Assembly: GCA_963841455.1 (NCBI GenBank)
Contig: CAWJCU010000005.1
Location: forward strand, 62,001 to 126,000
DNA: 64,000 nucleotides
Source: JAWVFM01 sp963841455
GTDB lineage: Bacteria > Actinomycetota > Thermoleophilia > Solirubrobacterales > 70-9
Direction: 5' to 3'
Positions 9,947 through 18,332 of the stretch are shown in pieces; positions within the stretch are counted from its first letter, which is position 1; every line of letters begins with the position of its first letter. The notes under the pieces are model-generated. The model was given only the letters and a program-made list of their open reading frames with translations, ran no database searches and was not told the DNA's origin. The position numbers were made by a program, and so were the translations under genes.

Positions 9947-11000
9947 TGCGCTGGGACAATCTGGAAGAAGGAGGCAGCACGCAAGGGCGGCTCGCCGGTC
10001 TGGGTGATTCAGTGGTACGCACCTTCGACGCCCCGGAGGCGCTCGGCATCCGCTTTCACGAAGTGAAGGCCCGCTCGGCGCTCAACTCGGTGCCCAAGGA
10101 GTCGAGGATGCCGTTCCGCTGGACGATCAACCCCTACCGCGGTTGTACCCATGCGTGCGTCTTATCTATTGCTTCGCCCGGCCCACGCATACCTACCTTG
10201 ACCTGAATGCCCGCGAGGATTTCGAGCGCGAGATCGTCGTCAAAGTCAACGTCCCCGAGCTGGTTAGTGCCGAGCTCGGCCGGCCATCTTGGAAGGGCGA
10301 GCACGTCGCGCTCGGCACCAACACCGATCCGTATCAGTGGGTCGAGGGGCGCTATCGCCTGATGGAGGGCATCTGGGAGGCGATGCGCGACCACGCCAAC
10401 CCCTGCTCGGTGCTGACGAAATCGCCGCTGCTGCTCCGCGACATCGAGCTCATGAAGGAGATCTCCGAGCGCACCGAGTTCGCGGCGAACCTCTCGATCC
10501 CGACCCTGGACGAGAGGGCCTGGCGCGCGACCGAGCCGCACACGCCCCATCCGCGGAAGCGGATCGAGGCGGTCGCGGAGCTGACGAGGGCCGGGATCAA
10601 GACCGGGGTGCTGATCGCGCCGCTCATCCCGGGCGTGAACGACACGCCCGAGCAGCTTGCGCCCCTGCTCGAGGGCGTCACCGAGGCCGGCGCGGACTCG
10701 ATCGGAGGGGTCGGCCTTCATCTGCGCGGCGAGGTGCGCGAGATCTGGTTCGACTGGCTGCGCGAGCACCGGCCCGAGCTCCTCCTGCGCTACGAGGAGC
10801 TCTACGCGCGAGGCGCCTACTTGCCGAGCGCCGAGAAGAGCCGGCTCGCGGGCCTCGTGAAGACGAAGCGCGCCGGCGGTCGGATCCGCGCGAGCCGGAA
10901 CACGGGTCACGCGCCGAGGCGCGGCGAGCAGCGGTTCCGGGACGCCGATCGACCGCCGCCTGAGCCCGCTAAGCCGGCCGAGCAGACCTCGCTCTTCTGA
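9946..11000 (+). pseudogene. Rv2578c-family radical SAM protein, disrupted in the Fe-S motif
   Basis: The protein begins VRWDNLEEGG, contains MPFRWTINPYRGCTHACV and ends EQTSLF, matching Rv2578c-type radical SAM proteins of unknown reaction. The family motif CTHACVYC should bind the [4Fe-4S] cluster. Here five extra bases (TTATC, 10162-10166) after the codon for Val break it; the frame then resumes as YCFARPTHTYLDL and remains open to a normal end. GTG at 9946 is the best start by comparison; GTG at 9928 is also in frame. Its 3' end overlaps the convergent MFS gene by 32 bp. Either a dead gene or a local assembly error. Confidence 0.8.
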
Positions 11001-12141
11001 GCCCGAGGCCGGCGGCAACCGCGGTTCCAATGGCGCAGACCGCGGCGAGCCAGAAGGCGGCGGAATAGCCGCCGATGGCCGCCGCCGCCCCGGTGATCGG
11101 AGCCCCGAGGCCGACACCTGCGTCGAAGAACGCGGTGAACGTGCCCAGCGCCGCACCGCGACGATCCTCGCCGACGCGGTTCACCACGTAGAGCGAGAGC
11201 GCGGGGTAGATCGTCGAGAACGCGGCGCCCATCGCGATCGCGCCGAGGATTGCCACCGGGAGGGTCGTGGCCACGGCGATCAGGATCAGCCCGGCCGCTT
11301 CGACGATGGCGGCCCCCGCGGCGCAGCGCAGCGGGCCGATCCGGTCGGGCAGGTTGCCCCCGAGCACGCGCGTGGCGACCACTGTGACGGCGAACGCCGT
11401 GAAGGCCGTCGTTCCGTGGCCGATTCCCTTCGAGCCGAGGAGCAGGATGATGAACGAAGCCATGGCCGCGTAGCCGACCGTGGCAAGCGAGAGCGCGGCT
11501 CCCGGTCGAATCGACTCTCGCGCGATGAGGGGCCCGCGTTCGTGGGGCCGGTCGCCGGAGCCCGTGTAGGGGTCCGGGAGCGCGAAGGCGATGACGGCCC
11601 CGATGGCCGGAGCAGCGGCCGCGAAGATCCAGACAGCGTCGAAGCTCGAGGCCTGGAGTATCGCGTGTCCGATCGGGGGGCCGAGGCTGAGGCCGGTCCA
11701 GACCGCGAGGCCGTAGAGGCCGATGACACGCCCGCGCCGGCCGGGAGGCGCCAGGTCGACGACCCACGTCGCGCCGGCCGTGAAAACGGAGCCCTCGCCG
11801 GCCCCGAGCACGAGCCTCGCGACGATGAGCCCGGGGAGCCCGGCGGGAACGAGGTAGAGGACCCCGCCGAGGGCCGCGAGGAGCGAGCCGACGATGACGA
11901 CAGGGCGCCGCCCTCGAGTGTCCGCGAAGTTGCCGGCGAGCGGGCGACAGGCGAGCGCGGTGAACGCGAACGCGCCGATCGCGACCCCGACGGCGAAGTC
12001 GCCGTCGCCGAGGTGCCCGTGAACGAAGTGCGGAATTACCGGAAGGACCGCGCCGACGCCCAGGAGCGACAGGAGCGTGACGGCGAAGATGCCGGCGAAG
12101 GCCGCCCGTGGGGAGCGACGCGATACTCGCGCTCGGGACAC
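10969..12141 (-). CDS. MFS transporter
   Basis: A 390-residue membrane protein with about 12 predicted helices. The loop between helices 2 and 3 carries GNFADTRGRRPVVIVGS, the conserved MFS motif, and the mirrored loop in the second half has NLPDRIGPLRCAAGAA. It resembles drug/proton antiporters but no substrate can be assigned. It starts 4 bp after the stop of the acyl-CoA synthetase gene on the same strand, so the two probably share a transcript. Its 3' end overlaps the convergent radical SAM gene. Confidence 0.88.
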   Translation of the reverse strand: MSRARVSRRSPRAAFAGIFAVTLLSLLGVGAVLPVIPHFVHGHLGDGDFAVGVAIGAFAFTALACRPLAGNFADTRGRRPVVIVGSLLAALGGVLYLVPAGLPGLIVARLVLGAGEGSVFTAGATWVVDLAPPGRRGRVIGLYGLAVWTGLSLGPPIGHAILQASSFDAVWIFAAAAPAIGAVIAFALPDPYTGSGDRPHERGPLIARESIRPGAALSLATVGYAAMASFIILLLGSKGIGHGTTAFTAFAVTVVATRVLGGNLPDRIGPLRCAAGAAIVEAAGLILIAVATTLPVAILGAIAMGAAFSTIYPALSLYVVNRVGEDRRGAALGTFTAFFDAGVGLGAPITGAAAAIGGYSAAFWLAAVCAIGTAVAAGLGLRRARSARPA

Positions 12142-12145
12142 GGAG

Positions 12146-13595
12146 CTACGCCGACTCTGGGGCGCGAAGCTCGGCGCGCTTGATCTTGCCGCTCGCCGTC
12201 TTCGGCAGGTCGTCCGCGAACTCGACGATGCGCGGGAACTTGTACGGGGCGGTGGTGCGCTTCACGTGCTCCTGGAGCTCGCGGGCGAGCTCCTCGGAGG
12301 GCGCGCCCTGCCGAAGCACGACGATGGCCCGGACCACCGCACCTCGCTCGGGATCGGGCGCCGAGACGGCCGCGGCCTCGGCGACCGCGGGGTGCGAGAC
12401 GCAGCGCGGATTCGACCTCGAACGGGCCAATCCGGTAGCCCGCTGAGAGGATGAGGTCGTCGTGACGGCCCTCGTAGAAGAGGTAGCCGTCATCGTCGGC
12501 CCGCACGGCATCGCCCGTCGGCCACCACTCGCCTTCGAACGGGGCATCGTCGAGGTAGCCGCTGAAGAAGGTGGGGACCGTCGACGGGCGCACCTCGAGC
12601 CCGCCGTCGGCAATTCGCGTATCGATGCCGGGGAGGGGCTTGCCCATGGAGCCGACGCGGATCGGCTCGCCGGCGAGGTTTCCGGTGAGCTGCCCGGTCT
12701 CGGTCTGTCCGTATCCGTCGGCGATGTCGAGCCCCAGCGCCCCGCGAAACCGCTCGATCACCTCCGGGTTGAGCGGCTCGCCGGCGGACACCATGCGGCG
12801 CATCGTGGTCAGCGGGCGAAGCTCGGTGCGCTTGGCGAGCATCCGATACTCCGTCGGGGCCTGACAGAGCACGTTGACCTCCTCGCGCTCGCAAATCTCG
12901 AGGCGCTCGGAGGCCTCGAAGCGACCCTCGTGGATCAAGGCGGCGGCGCCGCAGAGCCACGGCGCGACGAACACGTTCCGCGCCGACTTCGACCACCCGG
13001 TCGCCGTGGTGCACCAGACGAGCTCGCCGGCGCGCGCTCCCAGCCAGCTCGTCGCCTGTAGGCGCTGACCGGGGAGGTATCGCTGGGCGTGTACCGCTCC
13101 GCGCGGCTCGCCTGTGGTACCGGAGGTGAAGACGATGAGCGCCGGGTCGGAGGGGTCGAGGTCGGCCGGATCGAGCGGCGGGTCCTGAGGGCTCTCCTCG
13201 TCCATCACCGCGGCGACGTCGGCGATGGTCATCACCTCGACGTTCGAGGGAAGCTCGGCCGCGAGCGCCTCGTCGGCGACGCAGAGTGCAGCCGCGGTTG
13301 CACTGGTCCGCAACTCGAGGTCCTGGCGCCGGAGCTGGGGATTACAGGGCAGCGGAACGGCCCCCATGCGCCAGCAGGCGAGCAGCGTCAACGCCCACTC
13401 GATCCGGTTCCCGAGGAGGGTCATCACCACGTCGCCCCGCTTCACACCCCGGGCGGCGAACGCGCCCGAGATGCCGGCGCTCCGGGCAATCAGCTCGCCG
13501 AAGTGCCAGGTCCGGCGGTCGCCGGCCCGGTCGATCGTTACCAGCGCGGGCTTCGAGGCCGGAAAGCGCTCGAGGACGTCTTCGATGAAGTTCAC
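12146..13595 (-). pseudogene. AMP-binding acyl-CoA synthetase, frameshifted near the C-terminus
   Basis: An ANL-superfamily adenylating enzyme of about 482 residues. Visible motifs are the P-loop FTSGTTGEPRGAV, the YGQTETGQ segment, the hinge YEGRHDDLILSAGYRIGPFE and, in the other frame, the catalytic Lys in TASGKIKRAEL. The layout fits medium-chain or short branched-chain acyl-CoA ligases. At about 12401 one extra base shifts the frame within ESAL..VSHPAVAEAAAV; without it the C-terminal lid domain is separated. Because both halves are well conserved, sequencing error is as likely as decay. It sits upstream of the MFS gene in an operon. Confidence 0.85.
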
Positions 13596-13662
13596 GGGGT
13601 CGCGATTCTGCCTTAGCCCGCCCTTCGTTTCCCCTTAGGGAGTCGCGGGAACCTCTCGAGGC

Positions 13663-14682
13663 ATGCTCGCCGTCGGGACAGCGGCAGCGCTGGCAGCCTC
13701 AGCCGCCTATGGGGCGGGCGTCGTGCTGCAGGCCGCCGACGCGCGCGTCGAGCCCCCCGAGCTGGGCCTCCATTTCGGGCTTCTCGGACACCTGCTCCGA
13801 AGGCCCCGCTGGCTCGCGGGGACGGCGCTCGGCGTCATCGCGTTCCCCCTTCAGGTCGTGGCGTACGCCAACGCGCCGATCTCGGCGGTGCAGCCGACCC
13901 TCGCCGCGGGCGTCGTGCTCGTCCTGTTCCTCGGCTCCCGGTTCATGGGCGAACGGGTGCGCGCCGAGCACTACGCGGGCGCGCTCGCCATCGTGGCCGG
14001 CATCGCGATCGTGACGGCCGCTGGGCCGGCTCACCGTGAGCCCGACCGGGGGGACACGGTCCAGCTCTCGGTGATGGCGTTGCTCGCGCTCGGTGTCGCC
14101 GCGCCGTACCTCGCGCGGAGCCGCCACCGGTTCCCGGCGATGGCCCTCACCGTCTGCACCGGCCTGGCGTTCGCGTGGAGCGACCTGGCGACCAAGCTCT
14201 TCGGCGACGCGATCAACGGCGACCGTCTCGCGTCGTCGGGCATCTGGCTGACCGCCGTGGCAGGCTCGGCGGTGATCGCGACCCTGAGCCTGATGACGGC
14301 CTTCCAGCGCGGCCCCGTCCGCAGGGTCGTTCCGGTGTCGTTTGCCGTCGAGGCGATGGTGCCGATCGTGCTCGCGCCCGTCCTGCTTCGTCACGCCGGC
14401 GGATTCGAGGCGGGCGACCTCCCGTGGATCGCAGCCGGGCTCGCGATCCTCATCGGCGGGGTCGTGTTGGTCGCGAGGAGCGACCAGGTCTCCTGGGCGA
14501 TGGCCCCGCGGTCCGCGCCGGTCAGTGCTGGAGCAGCCAGACGAGCCCGAACCCCGAGAGCGCAATTCCGGCCACAAGCGCGATCCATGCGAACACAACC
14601 GGCCAACGGAGCCGAATCCAGTCACCGGCTCGTCGAAGCCACTCCCGAGCCGACTCGCCCCCGAACGCGATCGCGCCGATGA
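13663..14682 (+). CDS. EamA/DMT-superfamily membrane protein
   Basis: A 339-residue frame of which the first 280 residues form 9-10 hydrophobic helices in the drug/metabolite-transporter arrangement, starting MLAVGTAAALAASAAYGAGV. The last 50 residues are Arg/Pro-rich and lie opposite the convergent GAP gene for 161 bp. That tail looks like read-through of GC-rich antisense sequence, so the native protein may end near 14530 if a small indel hides the stop. Substrate unknown. Divergent from the acyl-CoA synthetase gene. Confidence 0.75.
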   Translation: MLAVGTAAALAASAAYGAGVVLQAADARVEPPELGLHFGLLGHLLRRPRWLAGTALGVIAFPLQVVAYANAPISAVQPTLAAGVVLVLFLGSRFMGERVRAEHYAGALAIVAGIAIVTAAGPAHREPDRGDTVQLSVMALLALGVAAPYLARSRHRFPAMALTVCTGLAFAWSDLATKLFGDAINGDRLASSGIWLTAVAGSAVIATLSLMTAFQRGPVRRVVPVSFAVEAMVPIVLAPVLLRHAGGFEAGDLPWIAAGLAILIGGVVLVARSDQVSWAMAPRSAPVSAGAARRARTPRAQFRPQARSMRTQPANGAESSHRLVEATPEPTRPRTRSRR

Positions 14683-15187
14683 TGACGAGCTTCGGCGCGA
14701 CGAACGTGAGGTTGAACAGGAAGACGAGGGCGATCTGGCGCGGCAGGCCAAGACCTGAGCCGATGATCGCGGCGAGCGCGGCGAAGTAAGGGAAGGCGGT
14801 CGGCAGCTCCGCCGCGCCCAGCCCGAACCCGAGCGCCCAGGCATGCTTGCTCTGCAGCTCGCGGCTCGAGACGGGGGACGCGGCCAGCCGCGTGCGCCCG
14901 AGGAACAGCCCGATCGCCACGGCGATCAGGACCAGGCCCGCGACGAGCTCGATGATGTGGTTGACCTGGGGGCCAGGCCGCTCGGCGAGGTCGACGAGGA
15001 GTTGCCCCGGGCCAACGACGACGAGCACGCCGGCGGCGAAGTTGACGATGAAGAAGCCCGCCGTGAACTCGGTGACCCGCCGGATGGCGTGGCTCGTGGT
15101 GGCGAAATAGAGCGCCGGCCCGATCGTTGCCGGGTTGACCGAGTCGGCCAGGCCGATGCCCGCGATCAGGAGGGTGAGCTTGAGCAC
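14522..15187 (-). CDS. GAP-family membrane protein (Sap-like)
   Basis: A 221-residue protein with six hydrophobic segments and the LysE-superfamily start LIAGIGLADSVNPATIGPAL. This is the GAP family; mycobacterial members such as Sap and Gap are linked to export of surface glycolipids. Start is GTG at 15187. The gene follows the HD-domain gene on the same strand, and a 20-bp hairpin lies in the 33-bp gap directly before its start, so its expression could be attenuated. Role in this organism is unknown. Confidence 0.8.
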   Translation of the reverse strand: MLKLTLLIAGIGLADSVNPATIGPALYFATTSHAIRRVTEFTAGFFIVNFAAGVLVVVGPGQLLVDLAERPGPQVNHIIELVAGLVLIAVAIGLFLGRTRLAASPVSSRELQSKHAWALGFGLGAAELPTAFPYFAALAAIIGSGLGLPRQIALVFLFNLTFVAPKLVIIGAIAFGGESAREWLRRAGDWIRLRWPVVFAWIALVAGIALSGFGLVWLLQH

Positions 15188-15190
15188 GCC

Positions 15191-15210
15191 CGCGATCCTC
15201 GCGGATCGCG
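15191..15210 (-). terminator. Hairpin between HD gene and GAP gene
   Basis: CGCGATCC (15191-15198) and GGATCGCG (15203-15210) are exact reverse complements around a TCGC loop. The structure follows the HD-domain stop and sits three bases before the GAP start codon. There is no T tract, so it may act as a weak terminator or block ribosome access to the GAP start. Confidence 0.45.
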
Positions 15211-15220
15211 CAGCTGCAGG

Positions 15221-15805
15221 TCAGTGCCCGCGAATGAAGATCCGCGGCATGGTCAGCGGACGCTCGCGAAGCGCGTGGCCCACGAGCCTCGCGATCTCGG
15301 CATAGGTGCCGTCGCGGGAGACCGCCGCGAAGAGGTCGTGGAGCCAGCCTCGCGGCAGGCCGAAGCGGACGACGCCGCCGCTGACGTCGACGAGGTCGGC
15401 GCGCCTCGTGAGCTCGACCTCGGCCCCCGCGCTCCATTGAGCCCGCAGGTCGTGGTGGCGCTCGATCGCGTTCGCGCAGAGGGTCGCGCGCTCCCCGCTC
15501 CAACCATGCGGCACGACCAGCTCCCGGGCGAACTGAGCGCCGTCGCTCACATAGACGCCGCCGCGTGAGACGCTGTCGTAGAGGCCGAGGTCGTGGAGGA
15601 ATCCGGCCACGAGCAGGACCTCGCGGTCGACCGTCTCCCCGCGGCGCTCGGCGAGCTTCGAGGCGATGAGGAACACCCGGAGCCCGTGACGCTCCATCGG
15701 GCCCGTTTCCTCGCCCGTCGCTGTCCGGACCGCGGCGAGGGCGTCGCGCTCCGCCTCGGTCTGAGCGACCTCATCGGCGCTGGCCGGAAACGAGCCGCTC
15801 GGCAC
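15221..15805 (-). CDS. HD-domain protein (putative phosphohydrolase)
   Basis: A 194-residue protein with metal-binding residues of the HD fold: the His in METHIONINE-Glu-Arg-His-Gly (MERHGLRVFLIASKL), the HD pair in VAGFLHDLGLYD and a later His in AIERHHDLRAQW. It is about the size of single-domain HD phosphohydrolases; the substrate cannot be predicted. It begins six bases after the stop of the ferredoxin-like gene and is therefore probably the last-but-one cistron of a sucC-sucD-ferredoxin-HD-GAP transcript. Confidence 0.75.
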   Translation of the reverse strand: MPSGSFPASADEVAQTEAERDALAAVRTATGEETGPMERHGLRVFLIASKLAERRGETVDREVLLVAGFLHDLGLYDSVSRGGVYVSDGAQFARELVVPHGWSGERATLCANAIERHHDLRAQWSAGAEVELTRRADLVDVSGGVVRFGLPRGWLHDLFAAVSRDGTYAEIARLVGHALRERPLTMPRIFIRGH

Positions 15806-15811
15806 CGGCGC

Positions 15812-16048
15812 CTACCGCTCGTAGAGCTTGACGATTTGCACGGTGCCCTCGGGTGCGGCCTCGACGCACAGGTTGCAGAGCACGCACTCGTCCAGGTTCT
15901 CCCGCACGATCTCGACGCCGGCATCGGTGGCCGTGAAGATGTCGACGGGGCAAACCTCCTCGAGCTTTCGCGCGAGGTCGGCATCGCCCTTGATCGAGTC
16001 GCCGAGGTCGACCTCGATGAACACGGCGTCGAGCTGCTGCGGCGACAT
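15812..16048 (-). CDS. Ferredoxin-like protein next to sucCD
   Basis: A 78-residue protein with four cysteines: a CP pair in EEVCPVDIF and a CxxCxxC set in DECVLCNLC. The order, CP before CxxCxxC, is as in FixX-like ferredoxins where one of two clusters has degenerated; four ligands are enough for a single [4Fe-4S] cluster. Its start overlaps the sucD stop (ATGA), making co-translation likely. A direct electron-transfer role for succinyl-CoA ligase is not known, so the partner is an open question. Confidence 0.75.
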   Translation of the reverse strand: MSPQQLDAVFIEVDLGDSIKGDADLARKLEEVCPVDIFTATDAGVEIVRENLDECVLCNLCVEAAPEGTVQIVKLYER

Positions 16049-16965
16049 CAGGCGGCCACTCCCAGCTTTTCCTTCACGGCGCCTGGAATCTCGTCGATTC
16101 GCTCCACGACCGGGATCCCGGCGGCCTCGAGCCGCGCGATCTTCTCGGTCGCCGAGTCCTCGGCGCCCTCGACGATCGTGCCCGCGTGGCCGAAGCTCAT
16201 GCCCTGCATCTCCTGGTCGTCCATGAATCGGCCCGCCATGAAGGCGACGATCGGCAGCCGGGAATCGTTGGCCACTCGCCAGTCGACCAGCTCGGCTTCC
16301 ATCCGGCCGCCGGGCTCGGTGTAGATGACGATCGCCTCGGTCTGCTCGTCGGCCTCGAAGAGGGGCATGAGCTCGGCATAGGTCGAGCCGATGATCGCGT
16401 CGCCGCCGATCGAGATCGCGGTCGAGACACCGAGTCCGGCGGCGGTCAGCGTCGAGGAGATCTCGGTGGTCATGCCACCGGACCGGCTCATGACGCCGAC
16501 GGGGCCGGCGACGTAGGCCTTGGCAGCGTCCTTAGCCGGCCCGCCGATGCCGCCCATCTTCGCGACGCCGGGCACGATCAAGCCGAGGCAGTTCGGGCCG
16601 ATGATCCTGGCGCCGCGCAGGCCCGCCAGCTCCACCATCTCGGCGACGTCGCGGCGCGGGATGCGCTCCGTGACCACGACGATCAGCTTGATGCCGTTCT
16701 CGATCGCCTCGACGACGGCGTCCTTGGTGAAGGCGGGGGGGACGGTGACGACGGCCCCGTCCGGCGCCGAGCCGTGGTGCTCCACCACCTGCTCGACGGT
16801 GTCGAAGACCGGCACGCCGTGAACGTCCCGCCCCTTGCGGCCTGGGGTCACGCCGCCCACGATCTTCGAGCCGAAGTCGAGGCACTCGCGCGTGAGGTTC
16901 ACGGCCTCACGCCCGGTGATGCCCTGGACGATGAACGTGAAGTCCTCGCTGAGCAGGACGGCCAT
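16048..16965 (-). CDS. sucD: Succinyl-CoA ligase alpha-subunit homologue
   Basis: A 305-residue protein with the CoA-binding Rossmann domain (FIVQGITGREAV) and the catalytic phosphohistidine motif SFGHAGTIVEG, His260. It pairs with the beta subunit upstream to form an acyl-CoA ligase; succinate is the default substrate, but malate-CoA ligases belong to the same family. The frame is open far upstream because the sucC antisense frame lacks stops; the start is the ATG overlapping the sucC stop by one base. It lies between sucC and a ferredoxin-like gene. Confidence 0.88.
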   Translation of the reverse strand: MAVLLSEDFTFIVQGITGREAVNLTRECLDFGSKIVGGVTPGRKGRDVHGVPVFDTVEQVVEHHGSAPDGAVVTVPPAFTKDAVVEAIENGIKLIVVVTERIPRRDVAEMVELAGLRGARIIGPNCLGLIVPGVAKMGGIGGPAKDAAKAYVAGPVGVMSRSGGMTTEISSTLTAAGLGVSTAISIGGDAIIGSTYAELMPLFEADEQTEAIVIYTEPGGRMEAELVDWRVANDSRLPIVAFMAGRFMDDQEMQGMSFGHAGTIVEGAEDSATEKIARLEAAGIPVVERIDEIPGAVKEKLGVAA

Positions 16966-18170
16966 CAGCCCTGCACCTTTGCGACGGCCCGTCCGGCTGC
17001 CTCCCACATCGAGACCGAGCGGTCGCAGTAGTCGATGCCGTACTTGTCGAGGATCTTGTAGCCCTCGTCCTCCCAGGCGCCGGGAATGCGAAAGATCACG
17101 ATGGTCTCGGCGGGATTCTTGCCGAGCTCGAGACACGCCTTGATGACGCCGCGGGCGACGATGTCTACGCGGGTGTTGGAGACGATCGACATCATCACGG
17201 CGATCTTCTCCACGCCCTCCTTCTCGAGCACCTCCCTGGCCAGCCCGGCGGATTTCGAGACCGAGGGGTTGCCGCCGATCTCGGCGTAGTTGGCCGGCTT
17301 GCCGCCCTGGGAGCGGACGGCGTCGGTGAGCGTCAGCGAGCCGCCGCCGGCGCCGATGACGAGCCCGAGGTTGCCGTGGAAGCCGTGGTCCTTGCCCTGG
17401 ATGACGCCGCGGTGGTCGGCGGCGTCGATCGCCTTGACGTTGCGCTCGAACTCCGAGGGCTCGTAGAGCTCCCGGGGCTCGTCGAGGTCGACCCCGATCT
17501 CCTGCAGCATCGTGCTGTGCCGGCCCACGGCCTCGTCCTCCATCTCCATGTGAGCGTCGAGCGCGACGAAGCTGCCGTCCTCGAGGCGGGCCAGCGGGTT
17601 GATCTCGGCCAGCGTCATGTCGTAGTCGCGCTGGAGCCGTGCCAGGCGAGCGAGGACCGCGGTGGCCCGGTTGAGCTCGGAGCCGGTCATGCCGCAGCGC
17701 GCGACGGTCTGTTTGGCCTCGAAGTCGTAGATCGGCCTGACGTTCGAGAGGCGCCCTCGGCCAACGTGGTCGGGATGCTGCTCGGCCACCTCCTCGATGT
17801 CGATGCCGCCCATGTCGCTGAACAGCATCATCGGAAGCTTCGCCCGTCCGTCCCAGAGCACCGCCGCGTAGTACTCGTGCGCCACATCGGCCTTCGGGTC
17901 GACCAGGACGCCCACGGGCAGGTGGCCGCCGATCTCGAGCTCGAGGATCGCCTCCGCGTGCTCCGTCGCCTCGTCCGGCGTCCCGGCGAACTTGACGCCC
18001 CCCGCCTTCATCCGGCCCCCCGTCAGCACCTGGGACTTGATCACGGTCGGGCCCCCGATCTCCTCGGCGGCCTTGCGCGCCTCCTCGGGCGTGGTGCAGA
18101 ATCCGTATTTGGTGACCGGGATGCCGGCCCGCTCGACGATCCGGCGCGATTCGAACTCGTAGAAGCGCAT
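16965..18170 (-). CDS. sucC: Succinyl-CoA ligase beta-subunit homologue (ATP-grasp)
   Basis: A 401-residue ATP-grasp protein. The N-terminus MRFYEFESRRIVERAGIPV corresponds to the usual MNLHEYQAK-type start but is clearly diverged. Phosphate-loop and CoA-ligase features are seen in VIKSQVLTGGRMKAGG, LAEINPLARLEDG and GGNPSVSKSAG. In-frame codons extend upstream to 18296, but ATG at 18170 gives the family-length protein. First gene of the sucC-sucD-ferredoxin operon, divergent from pckG across 162 bp. Whether it uses succinate or another C4 acid is not settled by sequence. Confidence 0.85.
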   Translation of the reverse strand: MRFYEFESRRIVERAGIPVTKYGFCTTPEEARKAAEEIGGPTVIKSQVLTGGRMKAGGVKFAGTPDEATEHAEAILELEIGGHLPVGVLVDPKADVAHEYYAAVLWDGRAKLPMMLFSDMGGIDIEEVAEQHPDHVGRGRLSNVRPIYDFEAKQTVARCGMTGSELNRATAVLARLARLQRDYDMTLAEINPLARLEDGSFVALDAHMEMEDEAVGRHSTMLQEIGVDLDEPRELYEPSEFERNVKAIDAADHRGVIQGKDHGFHGNLGLVIGAGGGSLTLTDAVRSQGGKPANYAEIGGNPSVSKSAGLAREVLEKEGVEKIAVMMSIVSNTRVDIVARGVIKACLELGKNPAETIVIFRIPGAWEDEGYKILDKYGIDYCDRSVSMWEAAGRAVAKVQG

Positions 18171-18265
18171 TCGGGCGCGGAACCCTAGCGTCCGTAGGAT
18201 GCCGTGGGTCACGAGCGCGGGACATCCCGGTAGCGCCCCGCCGCCCAATCCGCCAGAATGGTCGT

Positions 18266-18293
18266 ACGCCCGCCCGGGTATCCCAGCGGGCGT
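18266..18293 (+). promoter_or_regulatory. Hairpin in the pckG leader region
   Basis: ACGCCCGC (18266-18273) and GCGGGCGT (18286-18293) are perfect reverse complements with a 12-base loop. The element lies 40 bp before the pckG start within the sucC-pckG divergent spacer. It could be an operator for both genes or a stem in the pckG leader. No riboswitch class is recognised. Confidence 0.4.
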
Positions 18294-18332
18294 CATTCGT
18301 TGTCAGCGCCCACGAAAGGAGCATCGGAGCCA

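Noticed and set aside
7833..10049. 738-residue minus-strand open frame
   Set aside because: Complete antisense of the MMPL gene; highly charged, no recognisable domain.
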